A stretch of DNA of 64,000 bases from VBDM01 sp963699535 (GTDB lineage: Bacteria > Pseudomonadota > Gammaproteobacteria > Burkholderiales > SG8-39), in the NCBI GenBank assembly GCA_963699535.1, contig CAVOUJ010000032.1, positions 207,192 to 271,191 on the forward strand, written 5' to 3'. The notes under the pieces were generated by a model. The model was given only the letters and a program-made list of their open reading frames with translations. It was not told where the DNA came from and did not search any database. The position numbers and the translations under genes are program-made. Positions 35,193 through 45,271 of the stretch are shown one piece after another; the stretch's first letter is position 1, and the number at the start of each line of letters is the position of its first letter.

Positions 35193-37123
35193 ATGCACCT
35201 CCCGTTTCAACCTTGGCGGGCCGTTCTCTGCCTTGTCTGCCTGCTGGCCCCCTGCGGCGCCTCTGCGGCCACGTATCTGGATGAGCTAGTCGGTCGATCC
35301 CGCGAGCTACGCTTGGCCGAGCGCCGCGAATGGCATCGCCTAATGCACTACGTTCCGAATCTTGTCGCCCCGAGCTTCCACAGCTTGGCGGATGCCTCCC
35401 GATTCTTCCTCGCGCATGACGGAAAGACCAATCCGCAGAGCGAGCTGGAAGCCACGCTCGCCGCCTTCTTCTCCGACACACAGGAGACCCAGGAGGTCCA
35501 GAACCCCCAGTGCGCCTTTATCGCCCGTTACCACTGGCTCGACCGGCAACTCGCATTTGACGGGGCGCGCATGCGCAGGCAGCCATGCACGCGATTTCAC
35601 GAGTGGCGCAAGGCTCTCAACCCGCAGGGCGTGACATTGATCTTCGCCGCGGCGTACCTCAACAATCCCGCGTCGATGTACGGGCACACGCTGCTGCGCA
35701 TCGACGCCAAGGACCAGGACGAGACGACTCGGCTCCTCGCCTACTCGATCAACTACACTGCGAATACCGACGAACGCGGTGGAGTCGCATTCACCATCAA
35801 AGCGCTGATCGGCCGCTACCCCGGGACGTTCTCCAGCATGCCGTACTACCTGAAAGTCAGGGAGTACACCGATCTGGAGAACCGCGACATCTGGGAGTAT
35901 GAGCTGAATCTCACACCCGAGGAGATCGATCGGCTGCTGGCGCACGCCTGGGAGCTCGGGCCGGTCTATTTCGACTATTACTTCTTCGACGAGAACTGCG
36001 CGTACCACCTGCTCGGGCTGCTCGAAGCCGCTCGACCCGATCTGAATCTTACCGAGGGCTTTCGCTGGTGGGCGATACCGTCCGATACGGTACGCGAAGT
36101 CGTCAAGCAGAAGGGTCTCGTGAAGAAGACCCTGTATCGTCCCTCGAACGCGACCGTGATCCGCCACCGACTCGAGCTGATGAGTCCGGAGGAGCGGCAC
36201 TGGCAGGGTCCTTCGCACGCGGGCTCGTGTCCGAGGCGGACCCTGGCTCCGACATTGTCTCCGCCCGCGCAGGCCCGAGTGCTGGAGGTGAGCTATCGAC
36301 TATCTGAGTTACCTGCGCGCGATCGGCAAGAGCCCCGTGGAGGATCCCGCGGAGTTGTCGCGGACACTGCTCGTGGCGCGCAGCCGCGTCGGCGCGAGCA
36401 CCGACGATCCGCCGGTTCCCGCGCCGGAAGGCCGACCGGACCAGGGCCACGGGACTTCGCGCGTCGCGATCGGCGGCGGCCGACGCGACGGCGCGAACTT
36501 CGTCGAGCTGCGCGCGCGCGGCACCTACCATGACCTGATGGACCCCGACGCCGGCTACGTCCGCGGGGCGCAGATCGAGTATTTCGATCTTGCGGTACGC
36601 GGTTATTCGGCGTGAGTGGGCGCGAGGGTGGAAGACTTCACCCCGGTAAGTCTTATCGTTTCGATCTCCCCGAGAAACGATTTCTTTCAAGCACTGTCGT
36701 GGAAACTCGACGTGATCTGGGCGCGCCGGCGTCTGGCGGATGGGTCCGAGCCGCTCGTGTTCGGTGTACACGGCGGACCCGGGCTGGCGTGGACGCTTCC
36801 CGATACCCTGCGCAGCAAGCACCATGATCTACGCGTTCCTCGAATCCACGCTCCAGCTCGACACACGCCTCGAAAACAACTACGCCCTGGGCGTCGGGCC
36901 GGGCATCGGCGCGCTGATCGACCTTACCACGCGCTGGCGCGCCGAGCCCTATGCGCGCGGACAGTGGTTCTTCGCCGGCGATACCGATACCCCGTGGGCA
37001 GCGGGGCTGCGCCAGCGCTACACGCTGGAGCGCGACTGGGCGCTGCGTCTCGACTTGTCGCGCGAGCGCCAGGAGAAGCAAACATGGAATACCGTGCTGC
37101 TTTCCCTTCATCATTATTTCTGA
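35193..37123 (+). pseudogene. DUF4105 domain protein, broken by frameshifts and an in-frame stop
   Basis: An exported protein (signal VLCLVCLLAPCGASAATYLD) with an intact N-terminal 340 residues carrying the DUF4105 core: NPQGVTLIFAAAYLNNPASM, YGHTLLRIDAKDQDE and YYFFDENCAYHLLGLLEAAR. That core is an NlpC/P60-like fold with Cys and His. Around 36207 and 36298 the frame changes (an extra C in TAT-C-GAC restores DYLSYLRAIGKSPVEDPAEL). A TGA stands in frame at 36613-36615 before GARVEDFTPVSLIVSISPRN, and another shift lies between 36730 and 36830 before YAFLESTLQLDTRLENNYAL. The frame then ends at 37123 with a beta-barrel-like C-terminus SLHHYF. Restored length is about 640 residues. Confidence 0.8.
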
Positions 37124-38001
37124 GCGTGTGCGCGCGCCTCGCCACCGTCCTGTGCGCGGTCGCGTCGCTGCTGCTCGCCGGCTGCACCCATGTCTTCTTC
37201 CATCCGATGCGCGGCCATGTGCTCACTCCGGCTCAAGGGGGGCTCAAGTACGAGGACGTGCATTTCGCTTCGGCCGATGGCACGCGCCTGCATGCCTGGT
37301 TTCTCCCGGCGGAAGGCAAGCCGGAGGGCACGATCTACTTCCTGCACGGCAACGCCGAGAACATCAGTACGCACATCGCCAGCGTGTACTGGCTGCCGGC
37401 GCGCGGCTACAACGTGTTCCTGCTCGACTATCGCGGCTACGGCCTGTCCGAGGGCGCGCCGTTCCTCGCCGGTGTCCAGGAGGATGTCGACGCCGGTTTT
37501 CAAGCCCTGCTCGCACGCCCCGAGGTCGACCGCAAGCGGATCGTGCTGTTCGGTCAGAGTCTGGGCGGTGCGCTGGCCGTGTATTACGTCGCGCACACGC
37601 CGCGGCGCGGGGACATCCGGGCGCTCGTGATCGAGAGCACGTTTACCGGCTACCGCGACATCGCGAGGGAAAAGCTGGCGAGCTTCTGGCTCACGTGGCC
37701 GCTGCAGGTCCCGCTTGCGTGGACGATAGAGGATGACTACAGCCCCGTCGATGCGATCGGCCGGGTGAGCCCGATCCCGGTGCTGATCATTCACGGCGAC
37801 CAGGACCGCACCGTGCCGGTGGAACACGGCCGGCGCCTGTACGAAGCGGCAAAGTCTCCCAAGGAGTTCTGGCTCGTGCCCGGGGGAGGGCATATCGCGG
37901 CAATGGGGCGGCCGGAGTTTCGCGAGCGGTTCGTCGCCTATCTGGGCAGCGTGCTCTCGCCACAGCCTCAGAAAACGGGATCCGCCCTGATTTCCGAATA
38001 G
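37084..38001 (+). CDS. alpha/beta hydrolase lipoprotein
   Basis: This serine hydrolase of about 305 residues has a lipoprotein signal ATVLCAVASLLLAGCTHVFF (lipobox LAGC). The hydrolase core shows TIYFLHGNAENISTHIASVY, LLDYRGYGLSEG, the nucleophile LFGQSLGGALAVYYVAH, the acid IIHGDQDRTVPVEHGRRLYE and the His VPGGGHIAAMGRPEF. It resembles the BEM46/ABHD13-like group. I use ATG 37084 because an aggaga site precedes it, although it overlaps DUF4105; the GTG at 37126 would give a compact lipoprotein. It should face the periplasm. Confidence 0.86.
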   Translation: MEYRAAFPSSLFLSVCARLATVLCAVASLLLAGCTHVFFHPMRGHVLTPAQGGLKYEDVHFASADGTRLHAWFLPAEGKPEGTIYFLHGNAENISTHIASVYWLPARGYNVFLLDYRGYGLSEGAPFLAGVQEDVDAGFQALLARPEVDRKRIVLFGQSLGGALAVYYVAHTPRRGDIRALVIESTFTGYRDIAREKLASFWLTWPLQVPLAWTIEDDYSPVDAIGRVSPIPVLIIHGDQDRTVPVEHGRRLYEAAKSPKEFWLVPGGGHIAAMGRPEFRERFVAYLGSVLSPQPQKTGSALISE

Positions 38002-38058
38002 AATCCACAAGAGGACGGTGTTCGAATCCATAAACGCGTCAGGTAAGGAGGGCGATCC

Positions 38059-39051
38059 ATGAAAGCAATGTCTGGAACGACTTGCACCCGCCGGGTCTGG
38101 GCGCTGCTCGTGCCGCTCGCGGCGGCGCTGTGGAGCGGCCCGGCCCTGCCGCAGGCCTATCCCAGCAAGCCCATCAGGCTGTTCGTCTCCACCGGGCCGG
38201 GCGCGCCGCCCGACGTGATGGCGCGGCTGCTCGCCGAGAAGCTGGTGGTCAGCCTCGGGCAGCCGGTGATCGTGGAGAACCGTCCCGGCGCCTCGGGCTC
38301 GATCGGCATGGCCGCTGTGGCGAAGGCCCCGCCCGACGGCTACACGATCGGCATCTTCTCGATGGGCTATACCACCGCGCCGAGCATGGTCGCGAACCTG
38401 CCCTACGACACCGAGCGCGATCTCGCGCCCGTGACCATGCTCGCGCGCGATTCCAATCTGCTCATCGTGACCTCCGCTTTGCCCGCGAAATCGGTGGCGG
38501 AGCTGGTGGCGCTTGCGAAGGCCAAGCCCGGTCAGCTGAAATTCGCGTCCGGCGGCAACAGCACCCCGGCGCACCTCGCGGGCGAGCTCCTGAAGCGCGA
38601 GGCCGCCATCGACATCGTCCATATTCCCTACAAGACCCCGCCGGCGGGAGCGGCCGCGGTGCTCGCCGGCGATGTCGACATGATGTTCGGCGCGACGGTC
38701 GCCGTGACGCCCCACATCAAGTCCGGCAGGGTGCGCGTCCTCGCCACCGCGACGCCCAGGCGGCTTCCCGCATTTCCCGACCTGCCGACGCTCGCCGAGC
38801 TCGGCTACCCCGGCGTCGTCGTCTCCAACTGGTCGGGTGTGGTCGCGCCCGCCGGAACGCCCGCGGAGATCGTCGAGCGCCTGGGCACGGAGATCCGCAA
38901 GATCCTCGCGATGCCGGACGTCCTGCAGCGCCTCGAAAAGCTCGGCGTGGAGGCCTCGCCCGCCGGGGCGGAGGAGTTCGGCGCGCTCATACGCTCCGAG
39001 CTGCAGAAATGGAACAAGCTCGTGCGGGATGCCGGAATCAAGCCGAGCTGA
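38059..39051 (+). CDS. Bug-family tripartite tricarboxylate receptor (TctC-like)
   Basis: This 330-residue binding protein has signal RRVWALLVPLAAALWSGPAL and the motif YPSKPIRLFVSTGPGAPPDV, in which the usual PFxPGG is altered to STGPGAP. ENRPGASGSIGMAAVAKAPP, DIVHIPYKTPPAGAAAVLAG and WNKLVRDAGIKPS complete the family pattern. It precedes a sulfatase gene by 14 bp, so it may bind a sulfated or desulfated organic acid. Fourth Bug receptor in the window. Confidence 0.92.
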   Translation: MKAMSGTTCTRRVWALLVPLAAALWSGPALPQAYPSKPIRLFVSTGPGAPPDVMARLLAEKLVVSLGQPVIVENRPGASGSIGMAAVAKAPPDGYTIGIFSMGYTTAPSMVANLPYDTERDLAPVTMLARDSNLLIVTSALPAKSVAELVALAKAKPGQLKFASGGNSTPAHLAGELLKREAAIDIVHIPYKTPPAGAAAVLAGDVDMMFGATVAVTPHIKSGRVRVLATATPRRLPAFPDLPTLAELGYPGVVVSNWSGVVAPAGTPAEIVERLGTEIRKILAMPDVLQRLEKLGVEASPAGAEEFGALIRSELQKWNKLVRDAGIKPS

Positions 39052-39065
39052 GGGATGAGCACAGA

Positions 39066-40386
39066 ATGACGCCGCAACGGCCGAACTTCGTCTTCATCCT
39101 CGCCGACGACCTGGGGCACGCGGACCTCGGCTGCTACGGCGGGCGCGCGATTCCGTCGTGCTCTCCGGCGATCGACCGCATGGCGAGCGAAGGGCTGCGC
39201 TTCACCGACGGCTATTCGAATTCTCCGGTGTGCTCGCCGACTCGCTTCGCGCTCGCGACCGGGCGCTTCCAGTACCGGCTGCGCGCGGGCAACGACGAGC
39301 CCATCGCGAGCCGCCACCGCGGCAGCGCGACGCTCGGCCTTCCGCCTTCGCATCCGACGCTGCCCTCGATCCTGCGCGATGCCGGCTATCGCACCGCGCT
39401 GGTGGGCAAGTGGCACCTGGGGTTCCTGCCGCACTTCGGACCGCTGAAGAGCGGCTACGCAGGAGTTCTTCGGCCCGATGAGCGGCGGGGTGGACTACTT
39501 CACCCATCGCGACAACTCGGGCGTGCACGATCTGTATTCGAACGAAGAGGAGCGCGAGCGCACGGGTTATCTCACCGACCTGATTTCGGACGGCGCGGTG
39601 GAATTCATCGGCCGTCAGCGCGGCGCCAAGGAGCCGTTCCTGCTTTCGGTGCACTACACTGCGCCGCACTGGCCCTGGGAGACGCGCGCCGACGAAGCCG
39701 AGGCGCGGCGGATCGAGCGCATCATCCACACCGACGGCGGCTCGGTGGCGACCTATCTCACCATGGTCCGCCACATGGACGAGGGCATCGCGCGGATACT
39801 GGAAGCGCTGGGCGCCGCGGGCGCCGACGAGAACACGCTGGTCGTGTTCACCAGCGACAACGGCGGGGAGCGCTTCTCCGACACCTGGCCGCTGGTCGGC
39901 AAGAAGATGGACCTGCTCGAGGGCGGCATCCGCGTGCCCTACGTGGTGCGCTGGCCGGCGCGCGTGCGGCCGGGAGGCGCCACCGCGCAGCTCGCCATCA
40001 CCATGGACTGGGTGGCGACCTTCTTCGAGGCGGCCGGCGTGCGCGCGCACCCGGACTATCCGCTCGATGGCCTCAGCCTCCTGCCCGTGCTCGAGCGGCC
40101 GGAGCGCAAGATCGAAAGAGACCTCTACTGGCGCATGAAATTCCGCACGCAGAAGGCGATGCGCTCGGGACAGTGGAAATACTTGAGCATCGAAGGCGAC
40201 GAATTCCTCTACGACCTCGCTGCCGACGCACGCGAGCGCGCCAACCTGGGCAAGCGCGATCGCTCCCGGCTCGAGGCCATGCGCGAGCGGTGGGCAGCGT
40301 GGGAAGCGACCATGCCACGCATCCCGGAGGACGCGAGCGCGTCGATTCCCTACGGCAAGTCGGACATGGCGATGCCGTCGAGCTGA
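39066..40386 (+). CDS. sulfatase (arylsulfatase family), single frameshift
   Basis: This type I sulfatase of about 439 residues starts MTPQRPNFVFILADDLGHAD, the metal-binding DD motif. The formylglycine sequence is SPVCSPTRFALATGR (CxPxR with T at the fourth position). KWHLGF is the conserved Lys-His pair. At about 39459 an extra G in GGC TAC-G-CAG breaks the frame; correction gives GYQEFFGPMSGGVDYFTHRD, then VVFTSDNGGERFSDTWPLVG with the last metal Asp/Asn and LEGGIRVPYVVRWPARV. There is no signal peptide, so a cytoplasmic enzyme is likely. The anaerobic or FGE-type maturase is not in the window. Confidence 0.88.
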
Positions 40387-40420
40387 GGCAGGCAATCTCC
40401 CTGTCTCCGCGCCCCGACAG

Positions 40421-40457
40421 GCGCCGCTCGGCGTGAAGGACTTCGATATGCCGGCGA
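40421..40457 (+). repeat. third, short relic of the molybdenum hydroxylase 3' end
   Basis: Thirty-seven bases encoding APLGVKDFDMPA differ from copy 1 (31476 onward) at only two to three positions. The rest of the gene is absent on both sides: the sulfatase ends just upstream and the outer-membrane protein gene ends at 40478. Confidence 0.6.
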
Positions 40458-40477
40458 AACCGGGGAAAGAGTGTGCT

Positions 40478-41620
40478 TCAGAAGATGAAGCTGACTCCGG
40501 CCAGGACGCCGGACCCGCCGACCTTCACTTTCTCGGTCGCGCCGGTGGTCGCGAGTTTCCCTTCGGTCGTCGCAGAGAGGTACTTGAATTGCAGATGGAG
40601 ACCGACGCGATTGAAGCGGAACTCAGCCCCCGCAAAGCCCTGGAAAGCGGGACCTGAAGCCGCGCCGGAAAGGCTCCCGCCGTAAGAGGTAGAGGCCAAA
40701 CCGACGCCGGCTCCAACGTAAGGGTAGAACCAGTCGGCCGCGCGGAAGTAGTACTTGCCGTTCAGCATGGCGGCGTAGACTTCCTGCTCCGCGGTCGCGG
40801 CGGTCGCGCTGGGAACGAACTCGTTCTTGTAGTAGAACACCTCTCCGCCCACCGCCAGGCCCGATCGGCTGCGCCACTCGATCTCGATGCCGGCCGCCGG
40901 CTTCGAAGTCGTGTCGAAGGTGCTGGGCGTGCCGCCGACCGACTGGTCGCCCTCGGCCAACTTGAAACTGCCTGCTTTCACGATGAGCGCAATGCCCGAG
41001 CCGGCCTCCTGCGGCTTGCCCGCAGCCGCAGGCGCAGGTTTTGCCGCGGGCGGCGGTGGAGCGGGCGCAGCCGCCTGGGGTGCGGGCTTCGCCGCGGCCG
41101 GAGGCGGAGCGGCGGGCTTGGCGACTTGCGGGGGCGGCGCGGGCGTAGGCGCAGGCGCTGCTGCGCGCGGCGCTGCAATGACCGCCGGCGGGGCGGCCGC
41201 GAACTGGCTTTGCGCGACCGCCTTGCGGCCTTCGGCCTCCGGTGCAAGACGCGCCTCCGTCCGCACCGGCGTCACCCCGGAGACCGCCTCGACCCGCACG
41301 AAGTAGCTTCGGTTGGGCTCGGCCTGGAACGCAACCGCGAAGAGCACGCGGTCGCCGCTGCGCACGAAGGTTTTCCCCGGGGCGACGGTTGCGACGAGGA
41401 AGGTGCCGTTCGCCAACTGCCCGGCCGCTTCAGCGTTCACCGACACCGGCACCTGCGCGTCCACCGGCTCGCGTTCGCTGCGAAAAACGAACACCAGCGC
41501 CTTGCCGGGGGGCGGCTTCGCCTGCCGGGGATCGGTCTGGGCGTGCACGACCGGAGCAGCAAGCAGAGCGGTGAGGAGGAGGGCGCCCCCCACCGCAAGC
41601 CATGCGCGCAGCTTGTTCAT
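40478..41620 (-). CDS. outer-membrane beta-barrel protein with DUF2846-like and Pro/Ala linker
   Basis: This 380-residue protein starts MNKLRAWLAVGGALLLTALL with a cleavable signal (VVHA-QT). Residues 35-125 form a beta-rich domain (KALVFVFRSEREPVDAQVPV, FLVATVAPGKTFVRSGDRVL) like DUF2846. Residues 140-205 are a Pro/Ala/Lys-rich linker that could span the periplasm or peptidoglycan. The C-terminal 175 residues resemble an eight-stranded OmpW/OmpA-type barrel (YYFRAADWFYPYVGAGVGLA, EFRFNRVGLHLQFKYLSATT), ending in Phe. It is probably an outer-membrane protein; function unknown. Confidence 0.78.
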   Translation of the reverse strand: MNKLRAWLAVGGALLLTALLAAPVVHAQTDPRQAKPPPGKALVFVFRSEREPVDAQVPVSVNAEAAGQLANGTFLVATVAPGKTFVRSGDRVLFAVAFQAEPNRSYFVRVEAVSGVTPVRTEARLAPEAEGRKAVAQSQFAAAPPAVIAAPRAAAPAPTPAPPPQVAKPAAPPPAAAKPAPQAAAPAPPPPAAKPAPAAAGKPQEAGSGIALIVKAGSFKLAEGDQSVGGTPSTFDTTSKPAAGIEIEWRSRSGLAVGGEVFYYKNEFVPSATAATAEQEVYAAMLNGKYYFRAADWFYPYVGAGVGLASTSYGGSLSGAASGPAFQGFAGAEFRFNRVGLHLQFKYLSATTEGKLATTGATEKVKVGGSGVLAGVSFIF

Positions 41621-41662
41621 CGGGCAAATTTCAACAGCCTGCTCACCGCTGCGAGACCATGG

Positions 41663-44600
41663 CTACTGCACGCTCAACGTGAATGTCGAGGAGCCGCCGC
41701 CGCTCTTCGCCACCCCGATGTACAGCGTAAACCCGGCCGGCACCCCCGCGCTCGTGCAAGTGTCATTGGCGTTACCGGCGGCGGCTGAGCAGGTCCAATT
41801 GAGATCCGGTGAGAGGAAATCGGCGGTTGTGTATACCGTTGGATCGACGCCACCGCCCGTGATGCTCGTCACGTTTATAGTGTTGACGGGGGTGATGGTG
41901 GTAAAGACATAGTAGCTGGTGCCGCCGACGGTCACTTGGCCCTGGTTGTAGGGCATCGCCGGGATGATGAACGGGCTTCCCGGGCTCCCCTGGTTCGTCA
42001 CCGCGGTGACGGTCAGGTTCGCGGTGCCGGATATCCCGGTGGAGGTGGCCGTAATGGTCACCGGACCCCCCGCGCTCACCCCGGTTGCCTCGCCAAAGAG
42101 GACGGTGGCGATCCCCGTATCGCTCGAGACCCACGACGCGCTGTGCGTCAGGTCCTGGGTGCTGGCGTCGGTATAGGTGCCCGTGGCGATGAATTCCTGA
42201 GTGGTGCCTACGACAATGCTCGCCGATGCGGGTGTTACTGCGATGGACACCAGGGTGGCCGCGGTCACGGTCAGATTTGCCGCCGGACTACTGGTTACCC
42301 CGTCGAAGGTGGCCGTGATGGTCACCCCGCCCACGACTACACCGGTTGTAAGACCTCCGAGGACGGTGGCGACCGCCTCATCGCTCGAGCTCCACGACGC
42401 GGACCCTGTCAGATTCTGGATCGTGGTATCGCTATAGGTCCCCGTGGCGGTGAATTGCACGGTGGTGCCTGCGGCGATGCTCGCTGACGGCGGTGTCACT
42501 GCGATGGATACCAGGACAGCGGCTGTCACGGTCAGGCTCGCCGGTGGGCTGGATATCCCTCCGAAAGTCGCCGTGATGTTCACCGGACCGCCCTCGGTCA
42601 CGCCGGTTGCGAGGCCGCCGATCACGGTGGCGATTGCCGTATTGCCTGATCCCCACGATGCGCCCGCTGTCAGGTCCTGGTTGTTGCCATCGGTGTAGAA
42701 ACCCGTGGCGGTGAATTGCACGTTGGTGCCCTTGGCGATGCTCGCGGGTGACGGTGTCACTGCGATAGATACCAAGAGGGCAGGCGTCACCGTCAGGCTT
42801 GCCGTGCCGGATATCGCGCCGAAGGTGGCTGTGATGGTCACCGGACCGCCCGCCGCCACGCCGATTACCAAGCCTTGGAAGAAACACCCGAACGGCGGGA
42901 GGCAGCCGCCTAAACTTTGGGCGATCGTCGGATTGCTCGAACTCCACCCCGCTGACACGGTCAGATCCTGGGTGCTGCCATCGGTATAGAAACCCGTGGC
43001 GGTGAATTGCTGGAAGGTGCCTGCGGCGATGCTCTTTGATGCCGGTGTCACCTGGATGGATACCAGGGTGGCATTCGTCACGGTCAGGTTCGCCGCCGGA
43101 CTGGTTACCCCGCCGAAGGTGGCCGTGATGGTCACAGTGCTTGGGGCCACACCGGTTGCGAGGCCGCCGAGGACAGTGGCGATCCCCGTATCGCCCGAAC
43201 CCCACGATGCCAGCGCAGTGACGTCCTGGGTCGTGGCATCGCTAAAGGTGCCCGTAGCGGTGAATTGCAGGGTGGTGCCTGCGGCGATGCTCGGTGCCGG
43301 CGGAGTCACCTGTATGGATACCACGGTGGCCGCCGTCACGGTCAGGCTTGCCGTGCCGGATATCGCGCCGAAGGTGGCCGTGATGGTCACCGGGCCGCCC
43401 GCCGTCACCCCGTTTGCCAAGCCGCCTGGACTGCTGACGGTGGCGACCGGAGTGTTGTTGGAAACCCACGATACGCTCGTTGTCAGATCCTGGGTCGTGG
43501 CATCGGTATAGGTGCCTATGGCGGTGAATTGCTGGGTGGTGCTTGCGGCGATGCTCTTTACCGCCGGCGTGACTTGTATGGATACCAGGGTCGCAGGCGT
43601 CACGGTCAGGCTTGCCGAGCCGGAGATCAAGTCGAAGGTGGCCGTGATGGTCACCGGACCGCCCACGGCCCCGCCGGTTGCCAGGCCGCCGACGACGGTG
43701 GCGATCGCCGTATCACTCGAGGCCCACGATGCCGATGCTGTCAGATCGTGCGGACCATCGGTATAGGTGCCGGTGGCGGTGAATTGCTGCGTGGTGCCCT
43801 TGGGGATGCTCGGGTTGGGCGGCGTCACCTGGATGGACAGCAGGACGGCAGGCGTCACGGTCAGGCTTGCCGTGCCGGATATCAGGCCTGAAGTGGCGGT
43901 GATGGTCACCGCACCCCCGACGGCCGCGCCGGTTGCAAGGCCGCCGATCACGGTGGCGACGTTCGTATCGCTCGAGCCCCACGACGCGGTCGCTGTCAGA
44001 TTCTGGGTCGTGGCATCGGTATAGGTACCCATGGCGGTGAATTGCTGCGTGGTGCCCTTGGGGATGCTCGCTGAAGGCGGTGTCACTTGTATGGACACCA
44101 GGAGGGCAGGCGTCACGGTCAGGGTCGCCGTGCCGGATATCGCTCCGGAGGTGGCGGTGACAGTCACCCCGCCCACGGTCACACCGGTTGCGAGGCCGCC
44201 AATGACGGTGGCGATCGCCGTATCGCTCGAACCCCACGACGCGCTCCCTGTCAGGTTCTGGCTGGTGAAATCGGAATAGACACCCGTGGCGGTGAATTGC
44301 TGGTTGGTGCCTGCGGCGATGCTCGCTGATGCCGGTGTCACCTGGATGGATACCAGGGTGGCCGCGGTGACCGTCAGGCTCGCCGTGCCGGATATTCCGC
44401 CGAAGGTGGCCGTGATGGTCACCGGACCGCCGACGGTCACACCGGTCGCGAGACCACCGACGACGGTGGCGATCGCCGTATTGCTCGAGCCCCACGTTGC
44501 GGTCGCGGTCAGGTTTTGGGTAGTGAAATTGGAATAGGTGCCGGTCGCAGTGAACTGCTGGGTCGTGCCCTTGGCGATGCTCGGCGCCGGCGGCGTCACT

Positions 44601-45271
44601 TGTATGGATACCAGGGTGGCCGCGGTGACGGTCAGATTCGCGGTGCCGGATATTCCGCCGGAGGTGGCCGTGATGGTCGCCGGACCGCCTACCGCGACGC
44701 CGGTCGCGAGGCCGCCGGCGACGGTGGCGATCGCCGTATTGCCCGAGGTCCACGCTGCGGTCGCTGTCAGATCCTGCGTAGTGAAATCGGTGAAGGTACC
44801 CGTGGCGGTGAATTGCTGGCTGGTGCCTGCGGCGATGCTCGGTGCCGGGGGCGTCACTTGCACGGACACCAGGGTGGCAGCGGTGACCGTCAGGTTCGCC
44901 GTGCTGGATAGCCCGCCGGAGGTGGCCGTCATGGTCACCGGACCGCCTGCGGTCACGCCGGTTGCCAGGCCGGTTGCACTGATCGTGGCGACCGCCGTAT
45001 TGGCCGAGCTCCACGACACCGAGGATGTCACGTTCTGCGTGCTGCCGTCGGAATAGGTGCCCGTCGCGGTGAACTGCTGGGTGGTGCCCTTGGCGATGCT
45101 CGGGGCCGGCGGCGTGACCTGTATGGATACCAGCGTAGCTGCGGTCTCTTCTACTTTGGTGTCACAGGCCGCCAAAAGAGACAGGAACAACAATCCGGTC
45201 AGGAAACCCAGGCTGCTCCGCAGACTGCCTATCGGAAACAAGGAGAACTTACGGGCGTTGAGGGCAGACAT
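41663..45271 (-). CDS. giant lipoprotein with twelve BIG2 (Ig-like) repeats
   Basis: This protein of about 1,202 residues starts at ATG 45271 behind ggagg. The signal FLTGLLFLSLLAACDTKVEE has lipobox LAAC. Twelve tandem bacterial Ig-like group 2 domains of 83-95 residues follow, each beginning LVSIQVTP...SIA-GT-QQFTATGTY and ending GTASLTVTPA. Repeat 9 has an insertion with two Cys (GGCLPPFGCFFQG). The last about 105 residues form a different beta domain (YYVFTTITPVNTINVTSITG, two Cys), like a PPC-type domain. It is likely a surface-exposed adhesive or stalk-like protein. The DNA repeats of about 255 bp are recombination-prone and may be mis-collapsed in assembly. Confidence 0.9.
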   Translation of the reverse strand: MSALNARKFSLFPIGSLRSSLGFLTGLLFLSLLAACDTKVEETAATLVSIQVTPPAPSIAKGTTQQFTATGTYSDGSTQNVTSSVSWSSANTAVATISATGLATGVTAGGPVTMTATSGGLSSTANLTVTAATLVSVQVTPPAPSIAAGTSQQFTATGTFTDFTTQDLTATAAWTSGNTAIATVAGGLATGVAVGGPATITATSGGISGTANLTVTAATLVSIQVTPPAPSIAKGTTQQFTATGTYSNFTTQNLTATATWGSSNTAIATVVGGLATGVTVGGPVTITATFGGISGTASLTVTAATLVSIQVTPASASIAAGTNQQFTATGVYSDFTSQNLTGSASWGSSDTAIATVIGGLATGVTVGGVTVTATSGAISGTATLTVTPALLVSIQVTPPSASIPKGTTQQFTAMGTYTDATTQNLTATASWGSSDTNVATVIGGLATGAAVGGAVTITATSGLISGTASLTVTPAVLLSIQVTPPNPSIPKGTTQQFTATGTYTDGPHDLTASASWASSDTAIATVVGGLATGGAVGGPVTITATFDLISGSASLTVTPATLVSIQVTPAVKSIAASTTQQFTAIGTYTDATTQDLTTSVSWVSNNTPVATVSSPGGLANGVTAGGPVTITATFGAISGTASLTVTAATVVSIQVTPPAPSIAAGTTLQFTATGTFSDATTQDVTALASWGSGDTGIATVLGGLATGVAPSTVTITATFGGVTSPAANLTVTNATLVSIQVTPASKSIAAGTFQQFTATGFYTDGSTQDLTVSAGWSSSNPTIAQSLGGCLPPFGCFFQGLVIGVAAGGPVTITATFGAISGTASLTVTPALLVSIAVTPSPASIAKGTNVQFTATGFYTDGNNQDLTAGASWGSGNTAIATVIGGLATGVTEGGPVNITATFGGISSPPASLTVTAAVLVSIAVTPPSASIAAGTTVQFTATGTYSDTTIQNLTGSASWSSSDEAVATVLGGLTTGVVVGGVTITATFDGVTSSPAANLTVTAATLVSIAVTPASASIVVGTTQEFIATGTYTDASTQDLTHSASWVSSDTGIATVLFGEATGVSAGGPVTITATSTGISGTANLTVTAVTNQGSPGSPFIIPAMPYNQGQVTVGGTSYYVFTTITPVNTINVTSITGGGVDPTVYTTADFLSPDLNWTCSAAAGNANDTCTSAGVPAGFTLYIGVAKSGGGSSTFTLSVQ

